Assembly: GCA_023653785.1 (NCBI GenBank)
Contig: JAMKCH010014126.1
Coordinates: 124,001 to 188,000 of the forward strand
Reading direction: 5' to 3'
Source of the DNA: Ophioderma brevispina
Lineage: Eukaryota > Echinodermata > Ophiuroidea > Amphilepidida > Ophiodermatidae
Length of the DNA: 64,000 nucleotides
The translations under genes were made by a program, and so were the position numbers. Below the pieces are notes generated by a model. That model did no database searches. It was not told the origin of the DNA and saw only the letters and a program-made list of their open reading frames with translations. How positions within the stretch are numbered: position 1 is the stretch's first letter; the number at the start of each line of letters is the position of its first letter. This document shows positions 24,487 through 35,482 of this stretch, piece after piece.

Positions 24487-24844
24487 AATGATTACTTTTC
24501 ACACCCTTTCCGTGGACATACCACGAAGAAGACTTTCGACTGATACAGCGCATAGAAATACTTGATTATAAACAGAGAATAAATTCCTCGAGGTCCTGCC
24601 ACTCCTGGGGAGCCATAGCAATTTTGTATCATTTCGGTCCTAAGTCCATTCTTTGAAACCGGCCATGGTCCGTCTTTAACTTTTAGTTAAAAGCCAGTGT
24701 AGATTTTTCAGAACAAGGCAATGTGATAATATCGGTGTTTCTCAAAGCGACAAGTCTCGCGGCTGAATTCCCTGTACACGTGTACGGGTAATGGACTGTA
24801 GAGTGCGAGACCACACGAGCAAAATTTTAATTATTACTTCTTAT

Positions 24845-25190
24845 CGAGCCTCGTCCTACCAAGCACAAAACCCCAACGAATATGATCCAAAGCTTTTTTT
24901 CATCTTTTGCGGTTATTTTAGCGAAAATAAACATGATAAATTGGAGGTACCACCTTCAGGTAGGTCAGGGTGTCCCGTCAAAGTCGGAAGGTGAGGGGGT
25001 GGTTGCCACCTTCCTATACTTTACTTCGTAAAATGCCAAAAAATGGCACCTATGTAACTTATGATGCTACTGTAAGCAAATACTGACAATATTTGTATTT
25101 TTTGTTATTGTTTAGAGTAATAACATGTGTTTGCCTACATTGGCACCCATCATTGCCAAATAAATACCAATTTTGCTTAGTTGCATAATT
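24845..25190. mobile_element. piggyBac-type MITE copy c, truncated
   Basis: It starts GCCTCGTCCTACCAAGCAC, close to the family terminus, and follows copy a until TTGGCACCCATCATTGCC AAATAA, then breaks off. Confidence 0.62.
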
Positions 25191-25329
25191 CCGCTATGTG
25201 CACCAATCACGTCACTCAAAGGACCAGTATATGGGATTAAATTAAGAGGTCCCTTGGCAGATCCCTGTGGGTTACCGCACGGAAGGATATGAAGCTTGGG
25301 AACGATTAGTATTAAAGACGATGTAGACG

Positions 25330-25520
25330 CACTGTTACACTGTGTTCTGTAATAAATTTCGTGTAATGAAAAACCGACGCGTAATTTAATAAAATTTGCC
25401 GTGTTATGTAATAAAAACGGGTAATGTAATAAATATTGTCGCGTTATGTAATAAGAAATATCAACGCGTATTAAATGTAATAAAATTAATGCGTCATGTA
25501 ATAACACGACTTTCACATGA
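25330..25520. repeat. Degenerate array of GTNATGTAATAAAA units
   Basis: Units such as GCGTTATGTAATAA, GGGTAATGTAATAA and GCGTCATGTAATAA recur every 20-30 bp with GC-rich spacers. The 158-codon minus-strand frame over this region is repeat-driven. Confidence 0.6.
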
Positions 25521-25889
25521 TTTTCAAGCAAATTATAATTGCTATTCACCCACCGGCGTATCCGGGGTGCACTCAAGTGCACACGCACCCCCTTGGGTTT
25601 AAGGGCATTCTTCGAATAATTTTATTCCACCACACACCGGAAGCATATGGATACACTTGTTTTATTTAACTATGTTAAAATGCGTATTTTATTCGTCTGG
25701 AATTACTTATTCTCCACATTTATCCTGGACTCGCATCCCTCTTCCTACTTGGAGGATGTCTTCCGGTAGGTCTAAGAGCGTTTCTTTTCGTAGATGGTGG
25801 GAGAGATGTGGAAAGTAGGTATTTTCCTGTCCTTGCATGGTCTTCAAACTCGCAGGCATCGTTGTTTATGATGTACCTTAACTTTTCAA

Positions 25890-26570
25890 AATCATTGCGG
25901 TTTACGCGCGAAAAAGATGTAATGGTTGATGGTGTCAAATGCGGCAGAATAATCAAGCAAAATCAAAACTGCTTCATTGCCCTTGTCTTACGCCAAAAGC
26001 AGATCATTCACTACACGAAGCATGGCTGTTTCAGTTGAATAAAACGTGCGATATGCTGATTGCATATCAGAATAAACATAAAGGCCAATTTTATGCAGAT
26101 AGACTTTTAGTTGAGACGAGACTGCTTTCTCGAGTATCTTGGAAATAAACATCAAGTTCGCAATGGGCCGATAATTGTTTAGATCATTAACTTCAGAGCC
26201 CTATTTTTGATAGCGGTTTCACATTGACCAAATTATAAATTGCTGTTACAATCCAAGAACTCAAAGATTCGTTGATAAATTTGGTTATATAAGGAACCAA
26301 GATGTCTAAACAATCTTTCAACAGGAATGTTGGCATAGGATCCAAGTCGCACGTCGATGAAGATGATTCCAAACACAATCCTCCATCACTGGCTCAAATT
26401 CAACAAAGCTGCTGGTGCAGTTTTCAGCCACATTAACACTAATCTTTGGCAAAAATATACTATCCAGCTTGTCACGTATTTCATCAACCTTTCCATAGAA
26501 GAATGAGACATATTTATTTGTCAAAGTTCTTGCCCAGGTGTGGTCAGGAAGGGTCCCCGCTGCATTCAAG
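25890..26570 (-). pseudogene. CR1/L2/Jockey-type reverse transcriptase fragment
   Basis: In order on the minus strand: LTNKYVSFFYGKVDEIRDKL, DLDPMPTFLLKDCLDILVPY, ITKFINESLSS, NLVNVKPLSK, LNNYRPIANL, MFISKILEKAV, MQSAYR, STETAMLRVVNDLLLA and LLDYSAAFDTINH. These are the fingers and motif A of non-LTR reverse transcriptases. Frameshifts and a stop separate the blocks, and the FADD catalytic part is missing downstream. Sequence beyond about 25890 is unrelated. Confidence 0.85.
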
Positions 26571-26714
26571 GAACACCGCTTATTGACCTTCCGAAAAAGC
26601 TGCCTGTCATTACAAACAAAAGTTCTACATGTAACAAATATACATGTATTACAAATATTTTTGGCCTTAGGTTTAGGGTGTTTATTGATGTTAGGCCATA
26701 AATAAAAAGTAGAG

Positions 26715-27103
26715 GCAAAAACCGCATGAAAATCGGATGTTCTACACTGTGACGTCATTGTGACGTAATGCTAGGCATGTTAGTACTCATTTGGCAACAA
26801 TGGGAAGAGAAAGACCACAGCTATCCATTCGTACCAAAATCAAGTTCTGTGATATCCCTGCGTTGGACTAAGTATGTTGGTACTTCTCTCCCGAAGGGGC
26901 TGGGGTGGTTGCTTCCCCTTTTGGGATCACCCTGTACCTTACCTACGGTGGATGTTTGTTTTAGCATGTAAAGGAGCTTAAATGTCATTTGACAATTACA
27001 TAAATTAAATAATGTTGCACCAAAAAGGGAGTTTTCGCGAGGCGAAAAAAATGAAGGGGTGGGCTGGTATTTACCATCTATCGCTTCGGTAGACAAGGGT
27101 TAA
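26715..27103. mobile_element. piggyBac-type MITE copy d
   Basis: It shares GCATGTT(A)GTACTCATTTGG, TACTTCTCTCCCGAAGGGGC and GGGATCACCCTGTACCTTAC with copies f and h and ends GACAAGGGTTAA. Frames inside are not conserved. Confidence 0.65.
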
Positions 27104-28067
27104 AGAATTTAAATAGATTGTATGGCAATTAAAAGGGAATATAAGAAGCGTGCTATGCATTGAAATTGGCCTAAATTGACCTTTTATATTTACTTTGTGT
27201 TTTTGGCTTGTATTTTTTGTTTGTAAATGTCCTACGTAATAGATTCTTACATGTAGGCAAGGTAGGTAGTTCTCAGAGTGCGACATGCTACAGCAATTGC
27301 AAAAAGGCTTTCTTTTATGACATTCAGTAAAATGTTGCTGTATCAGCTAAATAAAGATGGTAAAAGTTTGGCTACTTTCCACAAATTACTACTATTGAAT
27401 ATTTTGAATAAACTCAATGTCAACATAACGGTTCAGTAACATAAAGAGATTAATCGGCAGCGGAAATACTATCTACAGTAACAGTTCTTCAATTATTCAT
27501 TTATGATAAAGCATGTTTTTCACCCTTTTGTGAAAGCATTTTAATGTTGCCAGACACTGAGTTGTGAACTTGGACATACTTTTTATGACTGTACCCCTGA
27601 CGCCCAAATTCGTTTTATATTTGAATTCTAAATGCAGAATTTATTTCTAGGACACAACATGTTGGAGTGCGACGCACGGCAGTACGCGTGATTTATTTGG
27701 GGGTGCAAGACTTCGAAAAAGTGGACCTTTTTGGTAAAAGTGGATCTAACCCCCCCCCCAATGATCCTCTTTTGGAACTCTTGAACATCTCATCACCAAA
27801 AAGTAGACTTTCTTGTCATTTTTTTAAAATATTTGAACCTTTTTATCAAATAAATCAGTAAGAAGTGGACATTTGCCCCCCCCCCCCTTCGCATACGAGC
27901 CTGTCGCGATATCCACTTGATAATAGAGCGCGCGCGTGTACGACCGTATAAAATTAATTGAACCAAGAGGAAACATACACTAGGTACCAATTCTTCAGAC
28001 AGTAGCTTGTGTATGCTCAATAAATCTGTAAGCGTTCTAAACCCTTTCATTTTTGGACTGATTTCCA
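27104..28067. other. No gene recognised
   Basis: AT-rich sequence with C-runs at about 27750-27758 and 27876-27888. Confidence 0.4.
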
Positions 28068-28236
28068 GTATAAAAGCAGATATGGTCCGCCAGGACCATA
28101 GTCCGGGCTCCATAGACGACAACGGAATGAAGCGTGAATCCAATGTTGCTTGAAGAGTCAACTGAATCGAGCGGACTGTGAATCCGTAGGACTATATCTC
28201 CTGCCACACCGGTGTGGCAGGAGATATTGTCATTAT
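28068..28236. mobile_element. Short palindromic MITE, copy 2, ending in a 32-bp perfect palindrome
   Basis: GCAGATATGGTCCGCCAGG to GGACTATATCTCCTGCCACACC is one copy. At 28211 a second terminus begins in inverted orientation, so 28195-28226 is a perfect palindrome centred on CCACACC|GGTGTGG. Confidence 0.7.
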
Positions 28237-28339
28237 GCCAAACCTGTCTTCGTTGTTTTTTCTATACAGCTTAGTTGTGGTACTTTTAAGGAAACTCCAC
28301 GAGTCTCTTTCCAAAACTAACGTCACTAAGAACCTTACT

Positions 28340-29600
28340 ATTTAGCTTGGAGGCGCCTTAAATATCCCAGATGAAGACTGGTCAATTCCAACTAGAAACC
28401 GTCTGATGTTTGCATTTACATCACCCTTGGATTTGTTTGGTGATTTTTCACTTCATCAACTTTCTAAAGAGGTCGACCACGCTCACCAAACTAAGGATCA
28501 CTGTATAGGAGAATCCTTCAGCTCATTCTGGTCACCAATCCTGGTGCATTTCCACCTAGTAATACCTGCGCTGGAATTTCTGACCATTTTTATCCTAACT
28601 GCAGATACTGACTTGAAGCCAGCTATTCAGATAGCTCCCCGGTGTAAAGTTTTTGAATTTGCTAAGGCTGATGTGGATGGAATGAAGTGTGAAATGAAGG
28701 CATTTGCTGAGGTCTTTATGAATAATGCTGATAACAAGTCTCTTGGCGATAAGTGGAGCAGTTTCAAGCCTGCTATAATTTTCACCATGGATAATATGTT
28801 TCCCTTCCTCTTCAAAATTTAATTTGTCTTGGATGTCTAGATCGCTGAAAGGTTCACCCTCACCTCTAAGAAATATATGACTGTTTTTGATTCCCTATGC
28901 TCAGATTCAAAGAGATTTTGGTCGTTCATCAAGAGCAGAAGACATGATACTGCTGCTATTGCAGCATTATGGAATGGTCAGGGTCTTGTCGGTTCTGGAG
29001 AATGCCGAAGTCTTGAGTAAAAATAAATCCATCTTTAGAAGAGGGTATCAGCCGCTTACCTAGCATGAAAGGACCCGGCTCACTACTGTTTCACCTTTGG
29101 TTGTTTCTCCTGATGGTGTATAAGCTCTTGAAGCAATTGCCTCCCCATAATGCTCCCGGTGATAATGCTATTCATCGCTTCATCCTTCAGAAATGTGCCT
29201 GTGAAATAGCTCCAGTTCTAAGATTTTCAACCATGCATGGCATAGTCTCCGGTATCCCCAGGCCGGTATCCTTCCAGCTGATTAGACCGGATTAGGCCGA
29301 AGCCATCATCTCAGCAATTAAAAAGCAGCCGTACGGATCCTGCGAACTACAGGCCAGTATCACTTGCCTCAATTTGCTGCAATATTGTCGAACATTTGAA
29401 CTACAACCATGCATGTAGACTGACATCATGCATTGAGTGATTACCAACACGGCTTCAGGTCCAGATGGTCTTACTTTTAACAACAGTTCATCGGATTTGG
29501 GAGTCCAATGAAAGCATCAAATTGGTCGACGCTGTAGTGTTAGATTTCGCAAAAAGCGTTTGACACTGTCCCCACATATAAGTCACATATTGAAGCCCCC
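28340..29600 (+). pseudogene. Non-LTR retrotransposon: endonuclease end plus reverse transcriptase start
   Basis: LGGALNIPDEDWSIP matches the GGDxNxPxxDW motif of AP-type endonucleases (Asp replaced by Ala). LSKEVDHAHQ and a DHF-like IPALEFLTIF region follow. Then come FEFAKADVDGMKCEM, KSLGDKWSSFK, KRFWSFIKSRRHD, ANYRPVSLASICCNIVEHL and, near 29540-29575, VVLDFAK-AFDTVP broken by one base. The order is endonuclease, linker and RT fingers of a Jockey/CR1-group element. Multiple frameshifts make it inactive. It stops before the catalytic YADD motif. Confidence 0.82.
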
Positions 29601-30357
29601 CCGGGTTGCCACCCCCAAAATACTGCATTTTGCTACCTCACCAGACCTCCACGGTTGAACTCACATCCCTGAAACTACTGTTCAGGATTAACAAAATTAC
29701 TTTCTACCTAATTGGGCTTATTTTTTTTTAAAGGCGATTTCAGTGTATTTCTTAATAAGGGGGTCATTTAGTGACCCCTACAACTTATTACCCTCGTATC
29801 ATTACATCAAGTAATTATACTTAAATACCTGAATAAGCTTAATTCTTAGGTCCCTACACAGTCAGTATGATCTATTGTCTCATATATACATAATCTAGTA
29901 TTGTTTTTAAGTTTTTGACCCCCCAATAACCCAGGAATTCGGGCTGTTACCAACATATTCTTATTCCACATAAAATTCTGATCTATAATACTACCATATT
30001 AGGTAACTGTGTGGACGGCATGAATTGAATGCCATTGAATGGCGTCAGACATGTACATCCAAGATACGGAGAGGACCTCGTGTAATATCCTTACATTAAT
30101 GTATCCTCGGGCGGGAAAAAATAAAAATAATGGGCGCCATTATTTAGTTTTTCGACCTCGAGCACATTAATCGCCTATAAATTATACTGAATTATCCTTA
30201 GTGATTAGTCAACAGGTGATTTAGTGGCCTGTCTGTTTTTATGCAAATTGGCCTGCTTTTACCCTACAAAATCATTTTGTACTCGGATTAAACGCTAGCG
30301 CAAGTCACGGCCCTATTCCATGCATTCGACAGGTCCAAAACTTTTCCCCGACTGTCC
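29601..30357. other. No gene recognised
   Basis: AT-rich with short homopolymer runs; no element boundary seen. Confidence 0.4.
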
Positions 30358-30905
30358 CATCCAAGGGGGTGAAGCCCATTCAAAACCAGTCGTCCGTGCT
30401 GGGCGCTGACATTTTGAATATTGCCACGGAATAATTATTAGTTTGGGTGCGGGTATACACTCATAATATCAATTCGATACAAACAATCCGCCAAAATATC
30501 AGTTGTTGGATGTTGGGTGCTATTGGGTGGTTAAATTTTGTCCTACCCATGGCCACACAACGAATGAAATGACACGTCAGTCGTCTTGATTTAAATAAAC
30601 CGCCTCAATGAATACATCTTTTCACTAAGGCGCACTGCATTATGAGAAAAAGGGACTATCTGAGCACAATGATCAGGTGCACTATTACACCTGGCCACCT
30701 CTAACACATACATCCACTTGATATCACTACCGATTAGTGTATATGCAAAGCGGCACCCACAGTATGTGGAAGAAGCGGAGGCAGCCATTGCTTTCTATTG
30801 TTGGTACTCTATGTTTTCTTTGTGGTCGGCAAAACATGCGAGACGATGAATTTCTAAGATTACGTAACGTTTTGCCTCTCTATCTATATAGAACCTCTTT
30901 GGTCC
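30358..30905 (-). mobile_element. Repeat element, copy 2 (inverted relative to 4100-4672)
   Basis: Reverse complement of copy 1, sharing GTCGTCCGTGCTGGGCGCTG, TCAGTCGTCTTGATTTAAAT and AACGTTTTGCCTCTCTATCT. The minus-strand frame at 30591-30788 is not conserved in copy 1. Confidence 0.65.
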
Positions 30906-31307
30906 CATCAGCGTGAATCTATTCGCCATCGAAGTGGTTACATAACTCCCTGGTTACTGGATCGCGCACCTTTTGGAATGTTATTACAGGCCGTAGACTT
31001 TTTGTAGTGATCATTTCGATCGTGGTGCAAGACTCAAAAGCGTGATCCAGTTGACATAGTAACGACCGGATTACACGTAACACTTCGCTAGCGATTATAC
31101 CACTTCTTGCACGGTATACTTTTCATATAGAAGTCCCATGGATGCAAACAAGATATTACAATTGATTCCGCCATGCGGCTGTATGACGTTGTGCTAGTTG
31201 GCGCTTGACGGATAAATTTGGCAATGAATACCTCATTGCTTCCATGGGGATCTTCATATGAAACGTCTACCTGTTGCACATTCTCTGTCACCAAACGCAC
31301 CTTGGTT

Positions 31308-31608
31308 TTAAAGGTCCCAGGAAATGCAAATATAATGATGTGGTTTGTCGCCAAGTCTACAAGGAGGGACTAGAAAGCATTCATATTTGGGTGGTGATGT
31401 CATCATTAGTTAAACTATGGATTTTTCAGAGAATAATAGAACATTCCAGGTGACTGTTGTGAATCTATTCATGACACTGACTGAAAATCAATAGTTTCAC
31501 TAATGATGTCACTGGTATGTATTCTTTTTTCTGGCCCTGCTTATTGGAATGGAATGTCCCATAACAATTTGAAGTAGGTTTATATCTCATTTCCTGGGAC
31601 CTCCTTAA
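31308..31608. mobile_element. TTAA-flanked MITE, family 1 copy 2
   Basis: TTAAAGGTCCCAGGAAATG to CATTTCCTGGGACCTCCTTAA, collinear with 6682-6981. The 35 bp left of it (TCTCTGTCACC…CTTGGTTT) recur at 31885-31915, so the insertion sits beside or within a local duplication. Confidence 0.8.
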
Positions 31609-32380
31609 AGACCCCATTTTTAGTATCAATGTACAAAAACCGCATATTCTTTGCAGATTTTACCACTTTCACCCCAAAAGACCCCTTTCAAACATTTTGA
31701 ACACCAGAGTTTATACCCATAGACCTCTATTTGTTAGTTTTGGAAAATTTTTGACCCATAGATCCCATGCATTTTTTGAAACATTTAGCAAATTTTGCTA
31801 CCCAAATGACCCTTATTTATGGGCAATTTTGCCCCGGAATATGGCTTTCTCTCACCCAACATGCTCAACGACTATCACTCTTTGTACGTTCTCTGTCACC
31901 GAACGAGCCTTGGTTTGAAAGCTCCAGCCCTACAACCGTATCCATTTCATATGTGATATTCGAGTGCCCCCGCCGGTATTTTGTGAAAATTTAACACAAC
32001 AAATTGGAGCATTTTGGGTCAGTCAATATGTAAGCAATCACGTATGCAGTGCACGCTATACGGGATTATTTTGTGATGTGTCTTTCAGCCAACACTCAAT
32101 GGCCTTCATCCATTGTTAAAAATCGTGACAAAAAACTTGTGTTCTTTAGGCGTTGCCACCACGAAGTCGCCTACATTAAAAAGTGAGTTAATACTAGGCC
32201 TATAGTTCTTTTGCCCTCGTTGAGTCAGCTGTGACGTCAGTACGTTATGCAGCGATTAAATTGATTCAAAGCGCTGGCGTACGCACCCGCGCGTAAAAAT
32301 ACACTCCCAAAACATCATTTTGAGGGCAAATACCTGATATTTTGTGAACGTATTGGACAAAGTTGATAGCATGAAACGGG
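31609..32380. other. Degenerate repeat then unassigned sequence
   Basis: 31612-31850 resembles the repeat at 60-250 on the other strand. 31885-32380 shows no feature. Confidence 0.4.
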
Positions 32381-32883
32381 CCCGGGGGGGGGGGGGGGGG
32401 GGGGTTCTCAGGGGTTTGTGGGTACCAGCTCGTTCCAGGGGTTGAGGGTGACCCTAACTGGACCATTTTCAGTGAAAATATAACCCTAAGGGACCAGTGT
32501 TTGGCGAGTTTTCAGTGAAAAATATTTAAAAATATAAACCAGTTTTCAGTAAATTTATACCCCTTGCGGGACCTGTTCTAAATACGTGAATAAACGATAT
32601 ACCTTTACAAAAAAATCTAAATACAAGAAAAGACCACAGTGTGCGACTGCAAGAAACAAATTACACATTTTGGGTTTTATTTTTAATATGTTTAGGTTAA
32701 TTTTGCTCCTATTGTATCATTGAACAGTCACAATCACAACTGAATTGATACCCCTAGCGGGACTAGAACTTGATTATTGTGTTGAATTTGATACCCCTAG
32801 CGGTAGTCCCGCATTGCAGTAGTCCTCTTTTTTGGAAACGAGCATGGGTACCCGACCAAAACCCAGAACCCCCCCCCCCGGGA
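32381..32883. mobile_element. MITE with G-run terminal inverted repeats
   Basis: CCCGGGGGGG…TTCTCAGGGGTTTGTGGG at the left returns as CCCGACCAAAACCCAGAACC…CCC at the right (about 45 bp). Inside, GATACCCCTAGCGGGACT and a diverged repeat occur. Homopolymer lengths are unreliable. Confidence 0.65.
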
Positions 32884-33798
32884 GGAGGAAAAACGGGGAG
32901 CTAAAATACTAGATCATCCACTAATCGCTCTATTGTTTTTTTTACCTAAAAAACTGTGTTATCATAATTCTAAATTTTCACAGAATAATGTGTCAAAAGT
33001 CACGAAAAATCAACAATGGGGAACATGTAAAAACAATGAGGTCAAGTTTTGTACAGGGTTCAAAAGTAAAACAGCTCTAATTGTTTTGAAACCTGCACCA
33101 GCTCATAACGGTTCATGGTCATCCTTGGGTATTTTTTTCAGAGTGATCCGATTCCGACGAAACTAGTCTCAAATTTTTTGTCTGGTCATATCCTATAACA
33201 GAAAATACATATTTGCTCTGCATTCGACATTTTAGTATTGTAAATTAGATGGTAAGTATTGATGACCCCATAGAATACTTATAGACCATTGTTACATTTT
33301 GACCTCTAATTACGTGAGCAATTACGTGAGAAAAGAATCGGAGCATTCTGAAAATATTACCCCACAGGATGACATTGAACCTTTATTGCATTATAAGTAT
33401 TAAACTATTACCCACAGTTAGGGCAAACTATACCTTTTTAATCCTTAGGATATGGCCAAAATGTTTGTATAGACTTCGGTACAATTACACCTACTTTATA
33501 TTTTCCCCCTGTACAAACTTCCCCCCCCCTGCAAATACATGTTACCGCTACTTATAGACTTTTGATATGTTATTCTCTCATCATTTCTTAGTATAACAAC
33601 ACCAAAATGTTTCTGTTGCAATTTTATTTAATTTTCTTGCACTATACCTCGTAACAATACATTTCTGTTAACTTTGAAAGGAAAAAGGGCTTTCAATACT
33701 GAATTGAGTATACATGAGCATAAAGGCATATAGTTATTCATTGTAGAAAATAAATTGCAGCGGGTTGGAATTATTGAACAGATAACGTAAAACCATTA

Positions 33799-34107
33799 TG
33801 ATAGTAGGGTTATAAATCAGAATCCCATTCTAGAAGTTTGGGAATACATTGGTGTACATTAAACACAATTTGACCTGATTTCAAATTTACCCCTGTCAAA
33901 TTTACCCTCCCCTGTACAAATTTTACCCCTGTACAAATTTTACCCCTGTACAAATTTTACCCCCTTATTTTACAAAGTTCCCCACATTTCCCAGAGGTTG
34001 GACCCAAAAATTCTGATTCAGCACCCTTCAAACTATAGAAAAACATCTTCAAACCTTCTTCCCCGAACTTCTATAGAATGGAATTCTCGTTCATAACCCT
34101 ACTATGA
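33799..34107. mobile_element. MITE containing an 18-bp tandem repeat
   Basis: ATAGTAGGGTTATAAATCAG… and its complement …TTCATAACCCTACTAT bracket it. At 33880-33966 CCCCTGTACAAATTTTAC repeats three to four times. The same words occur singly near 33508. Confidence 0.65.
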
Positions 34108-35085
34108 ACGGCACAGCGCACCTGTATTGTACGTAACAAAACTGAACAGGAACTAATCTTACCTTGCTGTTCAGTGGAAGTATTTTGGTCAAAAACTTTC
34201 TCAGTTAAAATGGGCTTTAGAACCATTTCTAATAGTCAATATCGGAGACATACACTCTCAGAAAAAAGGTGCAATTGAGGTTCTAAACTCCTTCGTATGG
34301 AACCCTGCAAGAATCTTCAACGAAACAAAAAAGAGTTCGTTAACTGCTGTATAGCACCTTTTATGGTTCTGTTTGAGGTTCTCAGATTTTAAGAACCATT
34401 TTGAGGGTTCCATTCTTGAGGATTCCATATAGAGGAAAGAAAGTTCTAAGCAGTATTATTTTCAGGTCACAACATTCTCAACATGTAAATTTGACATATA
34501 TACATTTGGATTTGCTGTATGTATGTATATGTACAGCACAAATCAGTTGTCAACTACCTTAACGTATACTTCACTAAACGCTCTGACGTCCACAATTACT
34601 AGACGACTTGAAGAAACAAACATAGTTATCACTTTATAACTTGACTCAAAACGAAAAGTATATTCAGAGCAATCTGTACGAACGTCCGGACCTAGCCTAG
34701 CTTATCCTTAGGAACTCACTGAATCAAACACTAAAACAATCACATTCAATGAACATTTTAGAAATACATATATAAAAAATATCTCCAAGTATTTTGGAGC
34801 ATATAATTCATTTTGTATTTTTGATTATGCCGTTATTTGGTGTGTTTTCATTTTTACATTATTTAGTGCAACGTTAAGTTATGAGGATGATGGTCGCCTC
34901 TTACCTTATTGGCCTTTTGGCCATCTCCTCCATAATTCTGTTACTAGGATTGTCTTAGTTGATTGTTGATTCTGTATATATTTTTATATTATGGAAATAA
35001 AGTTGATTCTTTTATTGTAGTGTTGTATTGTCTTCACCCACGAATTGAACTGCTATTTACTGTAGTATGAATATAATATGGAGTA
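34108..35085. other. Unassigned, with a possible polyadenylated repeat end
   Basis: 34255-34440 holds imperfect inverted blocks (GGTTCTAAACTCC, AAGAACC) typical of short MITEs. 34985-35010 reads GGAAATAAAGTTGATTCTTTT, possibly the 3' end of an older insertion. Confidence 0.35.
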
Positions 35086-35226
35086 CACAGAGAAAACGTT
35101 GTTTAAAAGTTTTAACAGTTGTTTAAAAGTTTACACAAGTTGTTTAACGGGTGTTCAGTTCACCCGTTAAACAACTTATTTAAACTTTTAAACTGTTAAA
35201 CTGTTAAACAACGCGTTTTTGCAGTG
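35086..35226. mobile_element. TA-flanked hairpin MITE just upstream of the gene
   Basis: Near-palindrome CACAGAGAAAACGTTGTTTA … AACGCGTTTTTGCAGTG flanked by TA, centred on AACGGGTGTTCAGTTCACCCGTT. About 230 bp before the start codon. Confidence 0.7.
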
Positions 35227-35310
35227 TAAATGCGAAGAAATTGAATAGTTTTAGGTCGATTTTTAAAGTAATTATTTCAACAACTTTTAACAATAACCGT
35301 TTCTTTACAG

Positions 35311-35412
35311 GTTATGCATGGGCTTACACTTCACTGGGTTGACTATTTTAAATAGCATAACACGGTGATTCTTTCAGGCGTGTGATCTTTTTCAAGATTA
35401 CCTTCGGAAAAA
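35311..35412 (+). other. Putative 5' UTR part of exon 1
   Basis: The segment follows a consensus acceptor ending at 35310 and leads into the start codon at 35413. It has the short upstream ATG common in UTRs but no longer frame. It lies about 85 bp downstream of a TA-flanked hairpin MITE (35086-35226), so the true promoter may lie further upstream, outside the mobile DNA. Confidence 0.3.
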
Positions 35413-35482
35413 ATGGACTCGCCCCTCTTGGTGATTGTTGTGGTGGCGCTATTGGGGTTCGCTACTCCTACATATGGTGTTG
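35413..35482 (+). CDS. Exon 1: signal peptide exon of the HYR-like gene
   Basis: The ATG at 35413 opens a 23-codon segment that begins MDSPLL, runs through a hydrophobic core (VIVVVALLGFA) and ends TPTYGV, a typical secretory signal peptide with a likely cleavage after the small residues near its end. The exon stops after the first base of a codon, before a strong donor (G|GTAAGT). Joined to exon 2, the split codon reads Val and the frame continues into TVMNCP. A possible acceptor at 35310 (TTTCTTTACAG) suggests that the 5' UTR starts with another spliced exon. No promoter was recognised. Confidence 0.75.

Noticed and set aside
25396..25520. CRISPR-like spaced repeats
   Set aside because: Units are degenerate, spacers are irregular, and the context is eukaryotic.
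25112..25588. 158-codon minus-strand open frame
   Set aside because: It runs through the GTNATGTAATAAAA array and part of a piggyBac-type MITE; composition is repeat-driven and no domain is visible.
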